Shown piece by piece: positions 7,632 to 16,786 of a stretch of DNA of 64,000 bases (its first letter is position 1; each line of letters starts with the position of its first letter). Position numbers and translations under genes: made by a program. The DNA comes from Nitrososphaeraceae archaeon (GTDB lineage Archaea; Thermoproteota; Nitrososphaeria; Nitrososphaerales; Nitrososphaeraceae): NCBI GenBank assembly GCA_021325295.1, contig JAJPHM010000025.1, positions 1-64,000 of the forward strand, given 5' to 3'. Below the pieces are notes generated by a model. The model saw only the letters and a program-made list of their open reading frames with translations, was not told the DNA's origin and ran no database searches.

Positions 7632-9050
7632 ATGCGGATTGTAATGAAGTTTGGTGGAACGGCTGTAGATTCAGGGGAGAAGGTCAGGCATGTTGCAGGA
7701 CTGGTAAAGCAGTACAGCAGTAAAGGCAATGAAATTGTTTGCGTAGTTTCTGCTGTGCGCGGCATGACTGACGGTCTATTGTCAATATCCGATAGCGTCA
7801 GGCGCGGCGACAGAAGGTCAATTGAGGAATTTGTTCAAAAGGCAGGAAAAATCCACCTTGACATTGTCAATGAAGCCATCTCTGACAGTGGCATAAGAGA
7901 GCTAGCTGCTTCTTCGGTCAGAAAAGTTGTCGGTGAACTCCAAGATATTCTTGGGGGAATAGTGCTTTTGGGTGAAGTTACGCCAAAATCGCTGGACTAC
8001 CTTGTGTCATTTGGCGAAAGGCTATCAGCCCCGATTGTTTCCTATGCTTTGCAAGATATTGGATTAAAGTCTGAGCACATGACAGGAAAGGAAGCTGGTA
8101 TCCTTACAGATTCTAACTTTGGCGAGGCGCGGCCGCTGATGGATACCACAAAGCTTCGAGTCAGCCACAAGCTTGAGCCCATGCTTAAGTCTGGCATGAT
8201 CCCGGTGGTGACAGGATTTATCGGCGGCGACCAGAATGGCAATACTACAAGCATAGGCAGAGGAGGTTCAGACTATACAGCAACCATTGTAGCTTCAAGC
8301 ATCAATGCTGACGAAGTCTGGCTCTGGAGCGATGTAGATGGGCTCATGACAGCTGACCCCAAGATTGTAAAGGATGCAAGGGTTCTCAATGAAGTCTCTT
8401 TTGCAGAGGCCATGGAAATGGCCCTGTTTGGGGCAAAATACATGCACCCCCGGGCCCTCGAGCCGGTGATGGACACCAAGATTCCCATAAGGATCCGCAA
8501 TACCTTCAACATCAAACACCAGGGGACGGTCATAACACAGAGCCCAAGCAAAGAGTCACAAAAGATCGTCAAGTCGGTGAGTGCAATCAGACACACTGCT
8601 CTGATTGATGTCAGCGGTGGAGGGATGGTTGGGACGCCTGGAACTGCTGCCAAGATCTTTGATACTCTGGCCAGAAATAAAGTAAACATCATGATGATCT
8701 CTCAGAGCCCATCTGAATCCAGCATCTCGATGGTGTTGAGAAAATCCGACCTTGACAGGGCAATAAATACGCTCGAGCTTAACCTGCTTGGAAGAGTGAT
8801 CAAGCAGGTAAATGTAAACGAAGATGTGGCAGTCATCGCTGTAGTAGGATCCGGAATGCGGGGAATCAAGGGTGTGGCGGCAAAGGTCTTTGGGTCTGTA
8901 GCAAAGAAGGGAGTGAATGTAATAATGATCGCACAGGGCTCGTCTGAGCTGAACCTTGCTTTCGTGGTTAACGACAGTGACTGTCAGGATGCAGTGAGGG
9001 CCCTGCACGAAGAGTTTTCCCTAGGAAGAGCAGAGATGCAGGCACCATAA
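7632..9050 (+). CDS. Aspartate kinase with two C-terminal ACT domains
   Basis: Phosphorylates aspartate to 4-phosphoaspartate, the first step to threonine, methionine and lysine/diaminopimelate precursors. The 472-residue protein starts with KFGGTAV (residues 6-12), the conserved amino acid kinase signature; SFGERLSAP and GRGGSDYTA follow within the catalytic domain (to about 300). Two ACT regulatory domains are visible from about 320 (VSGGGMVGTPGTAAKIF) and 400 (VVGSGMRGIKGVAAKVF), so feedback inhibition by an amino acid is likely, though the effector cannot be read from sequence. ATG start at 7632. Cytoplasmic homo-oligomer. Confidence 0.93.
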   Translation: MRIVMKFGGTAVDSGEKVRHVAGLVKQYSSKGNEIVCVVSAVRGMTDGLLSISDSVRRGDRRSIEEFVQKAGKIHLDIVNEAISDSGIRELAASSVRKVVGELQDILGGIVLLGEVTPKSLDYLVSFGERLSAPIVSYALQDIGLKSEHMTGKEAGILTDSNFGEARPLMDTTKLRVSHKLEPMLKSGMIPVVTGFIGGDQNGNTTSIGRGGSDYTATIVASSINADEVWLWSDVDGLMTADPKIVKDARVLNEVSFAEAMEMALFGAKYMHPRALEPVMDTKIPIRIRNTFNIKHQGTVITQSPSKESQKIVKSVSAIRHTALIDVSGGGMVGTPGTAAKIFDTLARNKVNIMMISQSPSESSISMVLRKSDLDRAINTLELNLLGRVIKQVNVNEDVAVIAVVGSGMRGIKGVAAKVFGSVAKKGVNVIMIAQGSSELNLAFVVNDSDCQDAVRALHEEFSLGRAEMQAP

Positions 9051-9152
9051 AGCAGTAAAGCCAGAGCTAAAGAAAGAAAATGAAAAGAAAGGCTCAGGTC
9101 AGGAAAAAAGATAAATTGCATTCGTTCTCAACATGTGCGAGCAGATAGATAG

Positions 9153-9953
9153 ATGAATTCAACTGGCGGCAAGCTCTACGTTGTCGGCGTTGGGCCGGGC
9201 CATCACGACCATATGACTTTTCGCGCAAAGCAGGTTATTGAAGAAAGCGAAATCATAGTAGGCTACGAGACTTATGTAGACTTGGTGGAGGACCTTATAG
9301 CAGGCAAGCAAGTGTACAGATACGCGATGACACAGGAGGTTGACAGAGCAAACCAGGCGATCGAGTTTGCTGAAAGTGGCAAAGTGGTTTCACTGGTGTC
9401 GTCTGGAGACCCAGGGATATACGGTATGATTGGACTTATCTATGAAATTCTGGCAGAAAAGGGGTGGAGCAAGGAGAGCGGGATCTATGTTGAATGTGTG
9501 CCCGGCGTGTCATCTCTGAATTCATGTGCAGCACTTGTCGGCTCGCCTTTGATGACAGATTTTGCGGTCGTCAGCATGAGCGATCTGCTAGTCCCCTGGG
9601 ATATGATTGTCAAGCGCGTCGAAGCTGCCGCATTGGGCGATTTTGTGACTGTAATTTACAATCCCGCCAGCAAAAAGCGCGTCCACCAGCTGAAGGATAC
9701 ACGGGATATCTTTATGAGATTCAGAAAGCCAGAGACTCCGGTCGCAATAGTAAAGGGGGCGTTCAGGGAGAGTCAAGAAGTTGTTGTGACCACCTTGGAC
9801 AAAATGCTTGACCATCAGGACAAGCTTGGGATGATAACCACTGTTATCGTTGGCAACTCGGCCACGTTTAACTATAAGGGCATGATGATAAATCCCAGAG
9901 GATACAGTTCAAAATACAAACTGGTAAAAGAAGCTGCCAGTGCAGGCCGATAA
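9153..9953 (+). CDS. cobJ: Precorrin-3B/cobalt-factor III C17-methyltransferase
   Basis: A 266-residue tetrapyrrole methylase of the CobJ/CbiH type that methylates C17 during corrin ring contraction in cobalamin synthesis. The family signature GVGPGHHDHMTFRA is at the N-terminus, followed by SGDPGIYGM and the VECVPGVSSLN segment that form the SAM pocket; the C-terminus has the usual TTVIVGNSATF. Thaumarchaeota make cobalamin, and this window also contains three users or partners of it: methylmalonyl-CoA mutase, a MetH-like enzyme and a CbtA-like membrane protein. It is transcribed alone here; other cob/cbi genes must lie elsewhere. Confidence 0.9.
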   Translation: MNSTGGKLYVVGVGPGHHDHMTFRAKQVIEESEIIVGYETYVDLVEDLIAGKQVYRYAMTQEVDRANQAIEFAESGKVVSLVSSGDPGIYGMIGLIYEILAEKGWSKESGIYVECVPGVSSLNSCAALVGSPLMTDFAVVSMSDLLVPWDMIVKRVEAAALGDFVTVIYNPASKKRVHQLKDTRDIFMRFRKPETPVAIVKGAFRESQEVVVTTLDKMLDHQDKLGMITTVIVGNSATFNYKGMMINPRGYSSKYKLVKEAASAGR

Positions 9954-10208
9954 CTGAAACTGACTACAGGACTTGTACAGTCCGAGGCGAAAGGGAAATC
10001 ATCAGGCCTGTATTATTTTTATGTTGACGGCACGGTCACAAGCCAAGTTACAGGTCACCAGCTAGGTTGACGAACTGAGCAACTGCCAGCGACACTACAA
10101 CAATAACAAAAACCTGCAATGTTGTATCATGAAGATTTATGGATAGATTAATTTTTGTTAATTTGATAAAAACAAAGGAAAAAAGGGGAGTGTTGTCTTC
10201 TTGCTCGA

Positions 10209-10766
10209 CTAGATCACTTGCCACGGCCTTGTCGCGAATGTTATGCCCAGCCCTGCACCGATCAGAATGCATTGGTAGACAATGTTGCCGTACGGAATTG
10301 GCTTTAGTATAGTCGGGCCACTTACGACTACTGTCTGACCTGGACCCAGACCTGGACCAATGTGTTCAATGTTTAGCTGTGTGTGGACATGGTATGACCC
10401 TGGCTCCAGTGCCCTTACGGTTATGGAGTACGGAATAACTTGTCCTGGAGGAATGTTGATAATATTGCCTGGAGGATCTCTGGTCAAGAATTCCCATCTG
10501 TTTCCAGCATTTGCGGAGTCACTGAACAACGAAAGCCAGCCTCTTAGTGGTTGTGTCACCAAGCTGTGCAGCTGTCCTGTCACGGTCAGTGTTTCACCTG
10601 TATTCAATGTCTGTGTTGAAAATTGCTCATTTTCGATTCTTACGAACCTGCTCTGCAGCTGTGCCTGGACACCGTGTGCGCTTGCTGATCCCAGCACCAG
10701 CGAAACTGAAGACAGAACCATTACTGTCGCAAGAGCCGTCACAATTAACGTCTTGCTTTGCATCAT
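10209..10766 (-). CDS. amoB: Ammonia monooxygenase subunit B (archaeal)
   Basis: The exported, cupredoxin-containing subunit of archaeal ammonia monooxygenase, which oxidises ammonia to hydroxylamine. The 185-residue length matches archaeal AmoB, which is shorter than bacterial AmoB. Residues 1-30 form a signal peptide ending ASA, so the mature protein starts at His31 (HGVQAQLQSR), a known N-terminal copper ligand position in PmoB/AmoB; the HxH pair is H126/H128 in SYHVHTQ. GWLSLFSDSANAGNRWE and GPGLGPGQTVVV are strongly archaeal-AmoB-like. A C-terminal membrane segment (about 159-177) ends in ATRPWQVI. It is not next to amoC or amoA. The start has two ATGs in a row preceded by GAGGGAT. Confidence 0.95.
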   Translation of the reverse strand: MMQSKTLIVTALATVMVLSSVSLVLGSASAHGVQAQLQSRFVRIENEQFSTQTLNTGETLTVTGQLHSLVTQPLRGWLSLFSDSANAGNRWEFLTRDPPGNIINIPPGQVIPYSITVRALEPGSYHVHTQLNIEHIGPGLGPGQTVVVSGPTILKPIPYGNIVYQCILIGAGLGITFATRPWQVI

Positions 10767-10800
10767 ATCCCTCTACTTAGCCATACCAGAATGAACAAAG

Positions 10801-10810
10801 ATATATATTT
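10801..10810 (-). promoter_or_regulatory. Probable TATA box of amoB
   Basis: The minus strand reads AAATATATAT, the strongest TATA-like element in the 219-bp region between divergent amoB and radA. It lies about 35 bases before the first amoB ATG, which would place transcription start near 10778 and leave a short leader carrying the GAGGGAT purine run. Position and sequence are seen; promoter activity is inferred. Confidence 0.55.
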
Positions 10811-10985
10811 TGCTCCGGAGGCTCGGCGCTCTGAAATTGTTCTGTTATCTCCAGATTCGCTTGCTGCCGCATCTAGTCTGGTCAGTACTTTTGTGTCCAT
10901 CCGTGGCTCTGCAGGTTTGCCACATGAACCTGAACCCGGCAGCCGATTCCTTGCTCAAGACTTAATATTGGCGCCAAGGTAACTT

Positions 10986-11990
10986 TTGATGGTTTTGGGA
11001 AAGGATCCCGCTGCAAATGAAGCGCTTGATGCCATAGAGGGCATAGGTCCAGCTACAAAGGAGCGCCTCAATGAGGCAGGGTTCAGGTCTATCAAGGATC
11101 TTTTGGTCAGGGGGCCTGTTGACATTTCTGTGGCCACGGGAATGGAGATGGATCAGGCTGTCAGGATTTGCAATGCCGCCAGACATGTGCTTGAAAGTCA
11201 AGGCGTACTTGATAGAGATTTTGTAACGGCGACCAGCCTGTACAACAGGAGAAAGAAGGAAGAGAGAATATCCACAGGCTCAAAAAGCTTTGACGATCTG
11301 CTCGAGGGCGGCATAGAGACAAGAGCTGTCACCGAGGTATACGGAGAATACGGTACAGGCAAGACCCAGCTATGCCATACGCTCTGTGTCATTGTCCAGC
11401 AGGGCAAAAAGGCAGGAGGGCTTGAAGGCGGAGCTATCTATATCGATACGGAAAATACATTCAGGCCTGAAAGGATATTTTCCATTGCGCAGGCCCGAAA
11501 TTTCGACCCGCACAAGACGCTTGAAAATATCATTGTCGCCAAGGCCTACAACAGCGCCCATCAGGAGCTTATCTTGGAACAATCAGGCTCTGTGATCGAA
11601 GATAACCATGTCAGGCTTCTGGTAGTCGATTCTGCCGTTGCCCACTACAGGGCTGAATTTCTCGGGCGGGCTACACTATCTGAAAGGCAGCAGAGGCTCA
11701 ACAAATTTATGCATATGCTGGTTAGGATTGCTGAAGCTTATGAAGTAGCGGTAGTAGTTACAAATCAAATCCAGTCTTCTCCGGATGCGTATTTTGGAGA
11801 CCCGCTCAGGCCTGCAGGAGGTCATGTAGTCGCCCATACCAGCACATACAGGATATACCTCAAGCGCTCTGGCAAGAACAGAATAGCTCGCATGGTAGAC
11901 AGCCCGTATCACGCTGAAAGAGAGGCACTTTTTGCCCTCACCGACCAGGGGATCTCTGACGTCGATGAAAAGAGATTTGCAGGACAGTAG
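10986..11990 (+). CDS. radA: DNA repair and recombination protein RadA
   Basis: The archaeal RecA/Rad51 recombinase, which forms ATP-dependent filaments on single-stranded DNA and exchanges strands. The 334-residue length fits. A helix-hairpin-helix DNA-binding domain is at about 12-65 (IEGIGPATKERLNEAGF), the Walker A motif GEYGTGKTQ at about 120-130, Walker B VRLLVVDSAV near 215, and the L2 region with GGHVVAHTSTYRIYLK near 280. It begins with ATG at 10986 after the element TTAATATTGG. Divergent from amoB. Confidence 0.96.
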   Translation: MMVLGKDPAANEALDAIEGIGPATKERLNEAGFRSIKDLLVRGPVDISVATGMEMDQAVRICNAARHVLESQGVLDRDFVTATSLYNRRKKEERISTGSKSFDDLLEGGIETRAVTEVYGEYGTGKTQLCHTLCVIVQQGKKAGGLEGGAIYIDTENTFRPERIFSIAQARNFDPHKTLENIIVAKAYNSAHQELILEQSGSVIEDNHVRLLVVDSAVAHYRAEFLGRATLSERQQRLNKFMHMLVRIAEAYEVAVVVTNQIQSSPDAYFGDPLRPAGGHVVAHTSTYRIYLKRSGKNRIARMVDSPYHAEREALFALTDQGISDVDEKRFAGQ

Positions 11991-12020
11991 CAGTTGAGTT
12001 GCGCTATCCTTTTCTTATAA

Positions 12021-12030
12021 TAATTTAAAT
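12021..12030 (+). promoter_or_regulatory. Probable TATA box of rpl21e operon
   Basis: The sequence TAATTTAAAT is centred about 30 bases before the ATG at 12057. This spacing matches a leaderless archaeal transcript and is the main reason for choosing 12057 rather than the earlier ATG at 12039 as the start of the ribosomal protein gene. Confidence 0.55.
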
Positions 12031-12056
12031 TAAGGCAGATGGTGACTTTGCTGCCT

Positions 12057-12377
12057 ATGCCAAGGTCACACGGCACCAGAAGAAAATCTCGCTCGATCCT
12101 GACCAAGAACAATGTCGTCAGAGGTCTTGCATACCTTTTACAGGATTATAAAGTCGGCGATAAGGTTATCGTGGATATAGATCCCCGAGAACATAATACT
12201 ACCCCTCATCGCAGGTTCCAAGGAAAGGTTGGACTTGTGGAGCAGGTAGGTAGGAGAACCTTAAGAGTATCAGTAGCGGTGGGCAGCAAGAAAAAAATAT
12301 TGCAGACAAGGCTCAACCACGTAAGGCCGTTCCAGCAGAACCTAGTTGAAAACCAGGGCAGGGCAGGGTTGAGTTAA
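12057..12377 (+). CDS. rpl21e: 50S ribosomal protein L21e
   Basis: An archaeal/eukaryotic-type large-subunit ribosomal protein of 106 residues. The N-terminus MPRSHGTRRKSRSIL is typical of L21e, as are VGDKVIVDIDP and RRFQGKVGLVEQVGRRT. An upstream in-frame ATG at 12039 would add six residues (MVTLLP) that the family lacks, so 12057 is preferred. It opens a conserved archaeal cluster: L21e, rpoF, DUF655, KsgA/Dim1 and a HemK-like methylase, all on the plus strand with short gaps. Confidence 0.95.
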   Translation: MPRSHGTRRKSRSILTKNNVVRGLAYLLQDYKVGDKVIVDIDPREHNTTPHRRFQGKVGLVEQVGRRTLRVSVAVGSKKKILQTRLNHVRPFQQNLVENQGRAGLS

Positions 12378-12428
12378 ATTGCAAGTCAGGATTGCGTCAG
12401 TTGGAGGCAAGTAGGCAGGTAAAGGGAT

Positions 12429-12761
12429 TTGACCGAGACTATTAAAAAAGAGATCATTAGCCTGCCACAGGTAAAGGAGATTCTGGAATCAGTAAAGCCA
12501 GACGATATGGATCAGATCCAGAGGTGGACTGCCGACTATGTAAGCAAGTTTGCGAAGGTCAGCGCCAAAGAGGCACAAAAGATGACAAGGCGCCTCGTAG
12601 AAGAGTGCGACCTGACCGAGGAAGAGGCTGCAGAGGTAGTAAACGTGATGCCCGTCTCCCTTGAGGAGCTGAGGGCCTTTACATTTGGCTGGAAGAAACT
12701 TATCCTTACCGACAATCTCGAAAAGATGTTAAAGATACTGAGGCCCGACACCCAAAGTTAA
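12429..12761 (+). CDS. rpoF: DNA-directed RNA polymerase subunit F (Rpb4-like)
   Basis: A 110-residue subunit that pairs with subunit E to form the RNA polymerase stalk. The sequence is almost all helical and charged, with the family pattern of two HRDC-like helix bundles (RLVEECDLTEEEAAEVVNVMP and a terminal KMLKILRP). The start is a TTG at 12429 (the ORF begins LTETIKKEI), with a purine-rich GTAAAGGG just before it. It lies 51 bases after rpl21e and 56 before the DUF655 gene, an order widely conserved in archaea, which supports the assignment. Confidence 0.9.
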   Translation: MTETIKKEIISLPQVKEILESVKPDDMDQIQRWTADYVSKFAKVSAKEAQKMTRRLVEECDLTEEEAAEVVNVMPVSLEELRAFTFGWKKLILTDNLEKMLKILRPDTQS

Positions 12762-12817
12762 ATAAAAACCGCTGCCAATAACTATTCTGTCCGGACAGGA
12801 TAAGAACAGGTAAGAAA

Positions 12818-13486
12818 ATGGAAAACAGGGAAACCTATGAACCATCGGCTGGCAGCAGTAGCGGAGGCGCAAGTACAGGCCATGCATTTAACAACTCCGG
12901 TGTCAATCCATCCGCTGCTCACAACAGTTCCGCCCAGCAGCCCAAGAGATATGAAGAGCATGCCCATGTCTTGGATTTTATCCAGAGGGGCAAGTCCACC
13001 ACTGTAAGAGGCAGGGAAGGCATAATAATCCAGGCGATAGGGGAAGAAAGGCTCACGCTCCTTGAACTTCTCGGAATGCAGAATATGAGCTTTGAGGTTG
13101 GCGAGCGTCTTTACATCGGAAGGGAAGGGCGCGATAAGGTCATGAGTGTGCTGGGCAGGCTGGAATACAACGACATTTCGCAGTCCGCAAAGAATGAGCT
13201 TCCCGCTATCGTGGAGAAAATAGTGATAACAAACGAAAAGCGTTTCATTGACTATATCAATACCTCGCAGCCAATAACACCAAGGATTCATGCCCTTGAG
13301 CTTATTCCTGGCATCGGCAAGACATACATGATGGCAATAATAAAGGAAAGGGACAAAAAAAAGTTTGAAAACTTTGCAGATCTCCAAGCCAGAGTCGGGT
13401 TAAGGGACCCGGCAAAACTCATTGCAAAGAGGATAATAGAGGAGATCATGGGTGAGGCTAGGATGAACCTTTTTGTACGAAAATAG
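12818..13486 (+). CDS. DUF655 family protein (helix-hairpin-helix, nucleic-acid binding)
   Basis: A 222-residue member of the archaeal DUF655 family. The first about 45 residues are a low-complexity Ser/Gly/Asn-rich tail (AGSSSGGASTG) not needed by the core fold. The core starts at YEEHAHVLDFIQRG, an OB-like segment, and ends with a helix-hairpin-helix motif ALELIPGIGKTYMMAIIKER at about 165-185. The molecular role of the family is not established; its fixed place between RNA polymerase subunit F and the rRNA dimethyltransferase suggests a role in RNA or ribosome processes, which is inference. Confidence 0.88.
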   Translation: MENRETYEPSAGSSSGGASTGHAFNNSGVNPSAAHNSSAQQPKRYEEHAHVLDFIQRGKSTTVRGREGIIIQAIGEERLTLLELLGMQNMSFEVGERLYIGREGRDKVMSVLGRLEYNDISQSAKNELPAIVEKIVITNEKRFIDYINTSQPITPRIHALELIPGIGKTYMMAIIKERDKKKFENFADLQARVGLRDPAKLIAKRIIEEIMGEARMNLFVRK

Positions 13487-13525
13487 CCAAGCCTGTCTGC
13501 TTTACTTTACTGATTGGTTAGTTGA

Positions 13526-14326
13526 TTGATTGAATGGTTGAGTCGCCGGCAGGAACAAGAGGTCAGGAGAGCTAGATTGGCTTTTGTTTTCAGGGCAAGA
13601 GGTTCAAAGAGAAGGCGCCTCGGCCAGCACGAGCTTGTTGATGCCAGAGTCTTGGCCAAGGTTGTATCTGCAACCCAGATTCAAAAAACAGAGTGTGTTT
13701 GCGAAGCCGGTGCAGGCACAGGCGTCCTAACAGAAAAGCTCTGCGAACGTGCGGCAGCAGTAGTTTCCTACGAAGTGGATAAAGAGCTGTTCAGACAGAC
13801 CAAACGATCGCTATCCGCATGCGATAACCTTGAGCTGGTAAATTCAGATCTTTTCGCACAAGACTCTGTGCAATTTGATGTCTTTGTCTCAAACCTTCCA
13901 TACTCTAGAAGCAGAGACGCAATAGAATGGCTTGCGACTCAAAGGTTCAAGCGAGCAGTAATCATGGTACAGCAAGAGTTTGCCGCCAAACTTTTGGCAA
14001 AGCCAGGAACCAGAAACTACAGGGCGATAGCTGTACTTGCGCAGTACTGCTTTAACATAGAGAGAATGTTCAAAGTCAGCAGGGAATCATTTGAGCCTGC
14101 GCCGGCTGTCGAATCTGAAGTCATAAGGCTTTTCCCTGTAAGGCCTGTGACAAGACACGACATCAAGAAGCTAAACATTATCTTTTCGCAGAGAAACAAG
14201 AGATTCTCGTCAATTGCGTCAAAATTTGGTCTGGATTACTTTCGGTCTGAATCCAGAAGGCTGCGCGAGCTTGACCCAGAGACCATAATGCATGCGGCTA
14301 ATTCAATTACATTATCAAGAGAGTAG
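13526..14326 (+). CDS. ksgA: Small-subunit rRNA adenine dimethyltransferase (KsgA/Dim1)
   Basis: SAM-dependent N6-dimethylation of two adjacent adenines near the 3' end of 16S rRNA, a late ribosome assembly step. The 266-residue protein has the SAM motif AGAGTGVLTEKL at about 65-76, the acidic end of strand 2 (VVSYEVDKEL), and the N6-adenine motif SNLPYS at about 118-123. The C-terminal helical domain follows from about 180. The start used is TTG at 13526 (LIEWLSRR), which seems long by some 20 residues; an internal start is possible because GQHELVDARVLAKVV is where the family core begins. Fourth gene of the rpl21e cluster. Confidence 0.92.
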   Translation: MIEWLSRRQEQEVRRARLAFVFRARGSKRRRLGQHELVDARVLAKVVSATQIQKTECVCEAGAGTGVLTEKLCERAAAVVSYEVDKELFRQTKRSLSACDNLELVNSDLFAQDSVQFDVFVSNLPYSRSRDAIEWLATQRFKRAVIMVQQEFAAKLLAKPGTRNYRAIAVLAQYCFNIERMFKVSRESFEPAPAVESEVIRLFPVRPVTRHDIKKLNIIFSQRNKRFSSIASKFGLDYFRSESRRLRELDPETIMHAANSITLSRE

Positions 14327-14354
14327 AGCAGAATAGAGTAATAGCAGCAAAAAC

Positions 14355-14918
14355 GTGACTGCCATGTATAATCCTTCAGACGACAGCTTTCTTTTGGAAG
14401 AGTGCATAAGGACTGGAGACTATGCTGGCAGATGGGCAATTGACATCGGCACAGGGAGCGGGATTTTGCTGCATGCCCTATCTGAGAGGTTTGAAAATGT
14501 AGTTGCAACAGATATTGACCTCAATTCCTTGCTGGCATGCAATAAAGATGTCTGGACAGAGGATGCAAATGTAATGCTTGTATGCTGCAGTGCAGCCAGC
14601 GCCATCCGCGCAAGGTTCGATCTTGTAGTAAGCAATCCGCCCTATCTTCCCGATGAAAAAGGTAGTAGCTTTAGGGATATTGCAGTGCATGGGGGTCATG
14701 GTGGCACCGAAGCAACTGCAGAGTTTGTGAAATCTGCTCTCCCGCTCCTTGCGACAGATGGAAGAATACTTTTGGTGGTGTCATCATTTGCAGACCAGCA
14801 GGCCCTTGATGCAATCTTGGCCGAAAAGGGACTTGTCAGGAAAAAGGTAAAAGAAAAGAGGATCTTTTACGAAACACTTTCGGTTATTGAACTGACAAGA
14901 AAAGATAATGAAAAATGA
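14355..14918 (+). CDS. HemK/PrmC-like N5-glutamine methyltransferase
   Basis: A 187-residue class I SAM methyltransferase that likely methylates the glutamine of the GGQ motif in the release factor aRF1, as archaeal Mtq2-type enzymes do. The SAM motif is DIGTGSGIL at about 37-45, the catalytic motif SNPPYLP is near 93-99, and the GGHGGTEATAEF segment is characteristic of the family. Starting ATG possibilities are 14355 (TTG/GTG region reading VTAMYNP) and the internal MYNPSDD; the latter fits the family start better. Last gene of the rpl21e cluster, 28 bases after ksgA. Confidence 0.88.
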   Translation: MTAMYNPSDDSFLLEECIRTGDYAGRWAIDIGTGSGILLHALSERFENVVATDIDLNSLLACNKDVWTEDANVMLVCCSAASAIRARFDLVVSNPPYLPDEKGSSFRDIAVHGGHGGTEATAEFVKSALPLLATDGRILLVVSSFADQQALDAILAEKGLVRKKVKEKRIFYETLSVIELTRKDNEK

Positions 14919-15015
14919 ATAAACCAGCTCGCTTGCGATCTTGACCAACCAAGACATCAGTGCTAGGTCACTGCGGACATTGCTTGCCAGTTTGTTTGTC
15001 TGCAATCTGCCTTTG

Positions 15016-16038
15016 TTACTTCTTTAGGCGTTTGACCGCCCTCATGGCAATCTGGTCGGCCATCTGGGAAGTTGTAGCGCTGCCACCAAGGTCATAAGTC
15101 ACGTACTTGTTTTCATTGATTACCTGCTCTGTCGCTTTGAAAATTGCATCAGATATCTGCTTTTCTCCAAGATATTCTATCATCCATGCACCGGATAGTA
15201 TCGTGGCAACAGGGTTTACTTTGTTCTGACCGGCATACTTGGGCGCGCTGCCGTGTGCCGGCTCGAACATGGCAAAATCATCCCCGAAATTGCCTGAATA
15301 GACATTCCCTATAGACCCTACGTGCCCTGATGCGCATTCAGAGACAATATCCATAAACAGGTTTGTGCTGAGCAGGACGCTTCCGTTGAACCGTTCAGGG
15401 TTCTTGACAAGCTGCTGGGTCATGTTGTCGATATAGTATTCCTCAACTTCTATTCCTTTGAACTCTTGGCCTGCCCGTTCGACAGCCTGCCAGAATATTC
15501 CGTCTGTCTCCTTCAGGATATTTCTCTTTGTGATGGCAAAGAGCTTTTTGTATCCTCTCTCTTGCGCAACTTCAAAGCCCTTGCGTGCAATCCGGTCGCA
15601 TCCCTTTCTGGTTGTTTTGCGGATAGCAATTGCAGAGTCGTCGCTGGTTCTGAACTCTATTCCTGCATAGAGTCCTTCTGTGGCCTCCCTTACGCATACA
15701 AAGTCAAGGGCAAGTGGAGCATTCTTGTAAGTCTTGATAGGCCTGATATTGCCATACAGTTCAAACTTTTGCCTGATGCTTACAGCCACGCTTCTTGGGG
15801 CATTTGGAAGGGGGACTGTGGTAGTAGGACCTTTAAAGCATGCATCAGAGTCCTCGAGAAGCTTCCAGACCTGAGGCGATATGTAAGAATCGCCGCCAGT
15901 CTTTTGCCACCACTCTGAACCGGCATCACATGGAACCAGCTCAACCCTGCTATTGCAGGCCTTTAGAACTTTCATCATAGCATCGACAAGCTCCGGGCCT
16001 GTCCCGTCGCCGCGGATAACTGCAGCAGTCTTGGTCAA
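15016..16038 (-). CDS. Isocitrate/isopropylmalate dehydrogenase family enzyme
   Basis: A 340-residue beta-decarboxylating dehydrogenase that oxidises a 2-hydroxy acid with NAD(P). The N-terminal GDGTGPELV, the substrate-binding SIRQKFELYGNIRP, the Tyr/Lys region and the C-terminal FEPAHGSAPKYAGQNKVNP are all present. The Ser of IRQKFELYGN and overall length (close to LeuB and NAD-isocitrate dehydrogenase) do not separate isocitrate from isopropylmalate with confidence; an isocitrate dehydrogenase of the TCA cycle is my first guess since no leu genes are nearby. The start is TTG at 16038. Convergent with the methylase gene. Confidence 0.85.
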   Translation of the reverse strand: MTKTAAVIRGDGTGPELVDAMMKVLKACNSRVELVPCDAGSEWWQKTGGDSYISPQVWKLLEDSDACFKGPTTTVPLPNAPRSVAVSIRQKFELYGNIRPIKTYKNAPLALDFVCVREATEGLYAGIEFRTSDDSAIAIRKTTRKGCDRIARKGFEVAQERGYKKLFAITKRNILKETDGIFWQAVERAGQEFKGIEVEEYYIDNMTQQLVKNPERFNGSVLLSTNLFMDIVSECASGHVGSIGNVYSGNFGDDFAMFEPAHGSAPKYAGQNKVNPVATILSGAWMIEYLGEKQISDAIFKATEQVINENKYVTYDLGGSATTSQMADQIAMRAVKRLKK

Positions 16039-16216
16039 TCGGATTACTCGGCAGAGTGGGCCTTTGCTCTCTATTTATTTATTATTATTTTTATTTATTT
16101 TATTTTATCCTACTTTGTTTTGTTGCAGTCCTCAGACATGATAGATGCCAGTGAGACGCTGTGTTGGTAGCACTAGTCAGCTCATGCAACTTGTTCCAGC
16201 AACCACTTCGAAACCG

Positions 16217-16786
16217 TTACTTTTTGCTCTGCAGATCTATGCGCGCAAGAAAATCATTGGTAAATGGTGGTGAGTTTGATGGGCTGTCCAGCTTCAGAAA
16301 GCCCTTGTCTGTATTGTATGAATACTGGACAGTATAGTTGGACAGAGGAAGAACCTCCTGCTGAGGCACGCCTGTCGAGTTGTCTACAACGGTTATGGTC
16401 CTGTTGTCATATGAATAGATCTGCATAAAGTTGGCCAGATTGAACCGGATGTCCCTCGGATACTCGATATGGACAACATCTCCTACCTGGTCAGTGTGTA
16501 TAGGCCGCATACATGGCTGCCCATTCTTTGGCTGCTGGCCTACATTATCAGGCAGCCATTTTTGCTTGCCGTCTACAAATACTTGGATATGAGGATGAAG
16601 CTGAAAATCAGTGTCTATATTGTGGCCTTTGAGGCAGACATCCAGAGGGTTTGGCGGCGGAGCCACTGCAGGAATAATGACAAGGCCAAGAAGTGTAGCG
16701 GCGCCCATTGCAATTGGGGCGATAAGGATCTCTTTCTTGCCCAGCTTTTTCTTTGGCTTTTCTTCCTTTATCTTTCTTTTTGGCAT
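16217..16786 (-). CDS. Membrane-anchored extracellular protein with conserved His motifs
   Basis: A 189-residue protein with a very basic N-terminus (KRKIKEEKPKKKLGKK), one membrane segment at about 22-42 and an outward-facing domain. The domain contains CLKGHNID, a Phe-rich HPHIQVFVDGK strand and CMRPIHTDQVGDVVHIEYP. This H-x-H, then RPIHT-D, then VHIE pattern recurs in archaeal and bacterial secreted proteins of unknown role and could bind metal; that is an inference. Two Cys could form a disulfide. No neighbour explains its function. Confidence 0.75.
   Translation of the reverse strand: MPKRKIKEEKPKKKLGKKEILIAPIAMGAATLLGLVIIPAVAPPPNPLDVCLKGHNIDTDFQLHPHIQVFVDGKQKWLPDNVGQQPKNGQPCMRPIHTDQVGDVVHIEYPRDIRFNLANFMQIYSYDNRTITVVDNSTGVPQQEVLPLSNYTVQYSYNTDKGFLKLDSPSNSPPFTNDFLARIDLQSKK

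Noticed and set aside
16060-16110. TTTATTTATTATTATTTTTATT run as a replication origin element
   Set aside because: It is a short AT/T-rich tract at the end of a gene, without repeated origin boxes or a cdc6 gene nearby; more likely a promoter or terminator.
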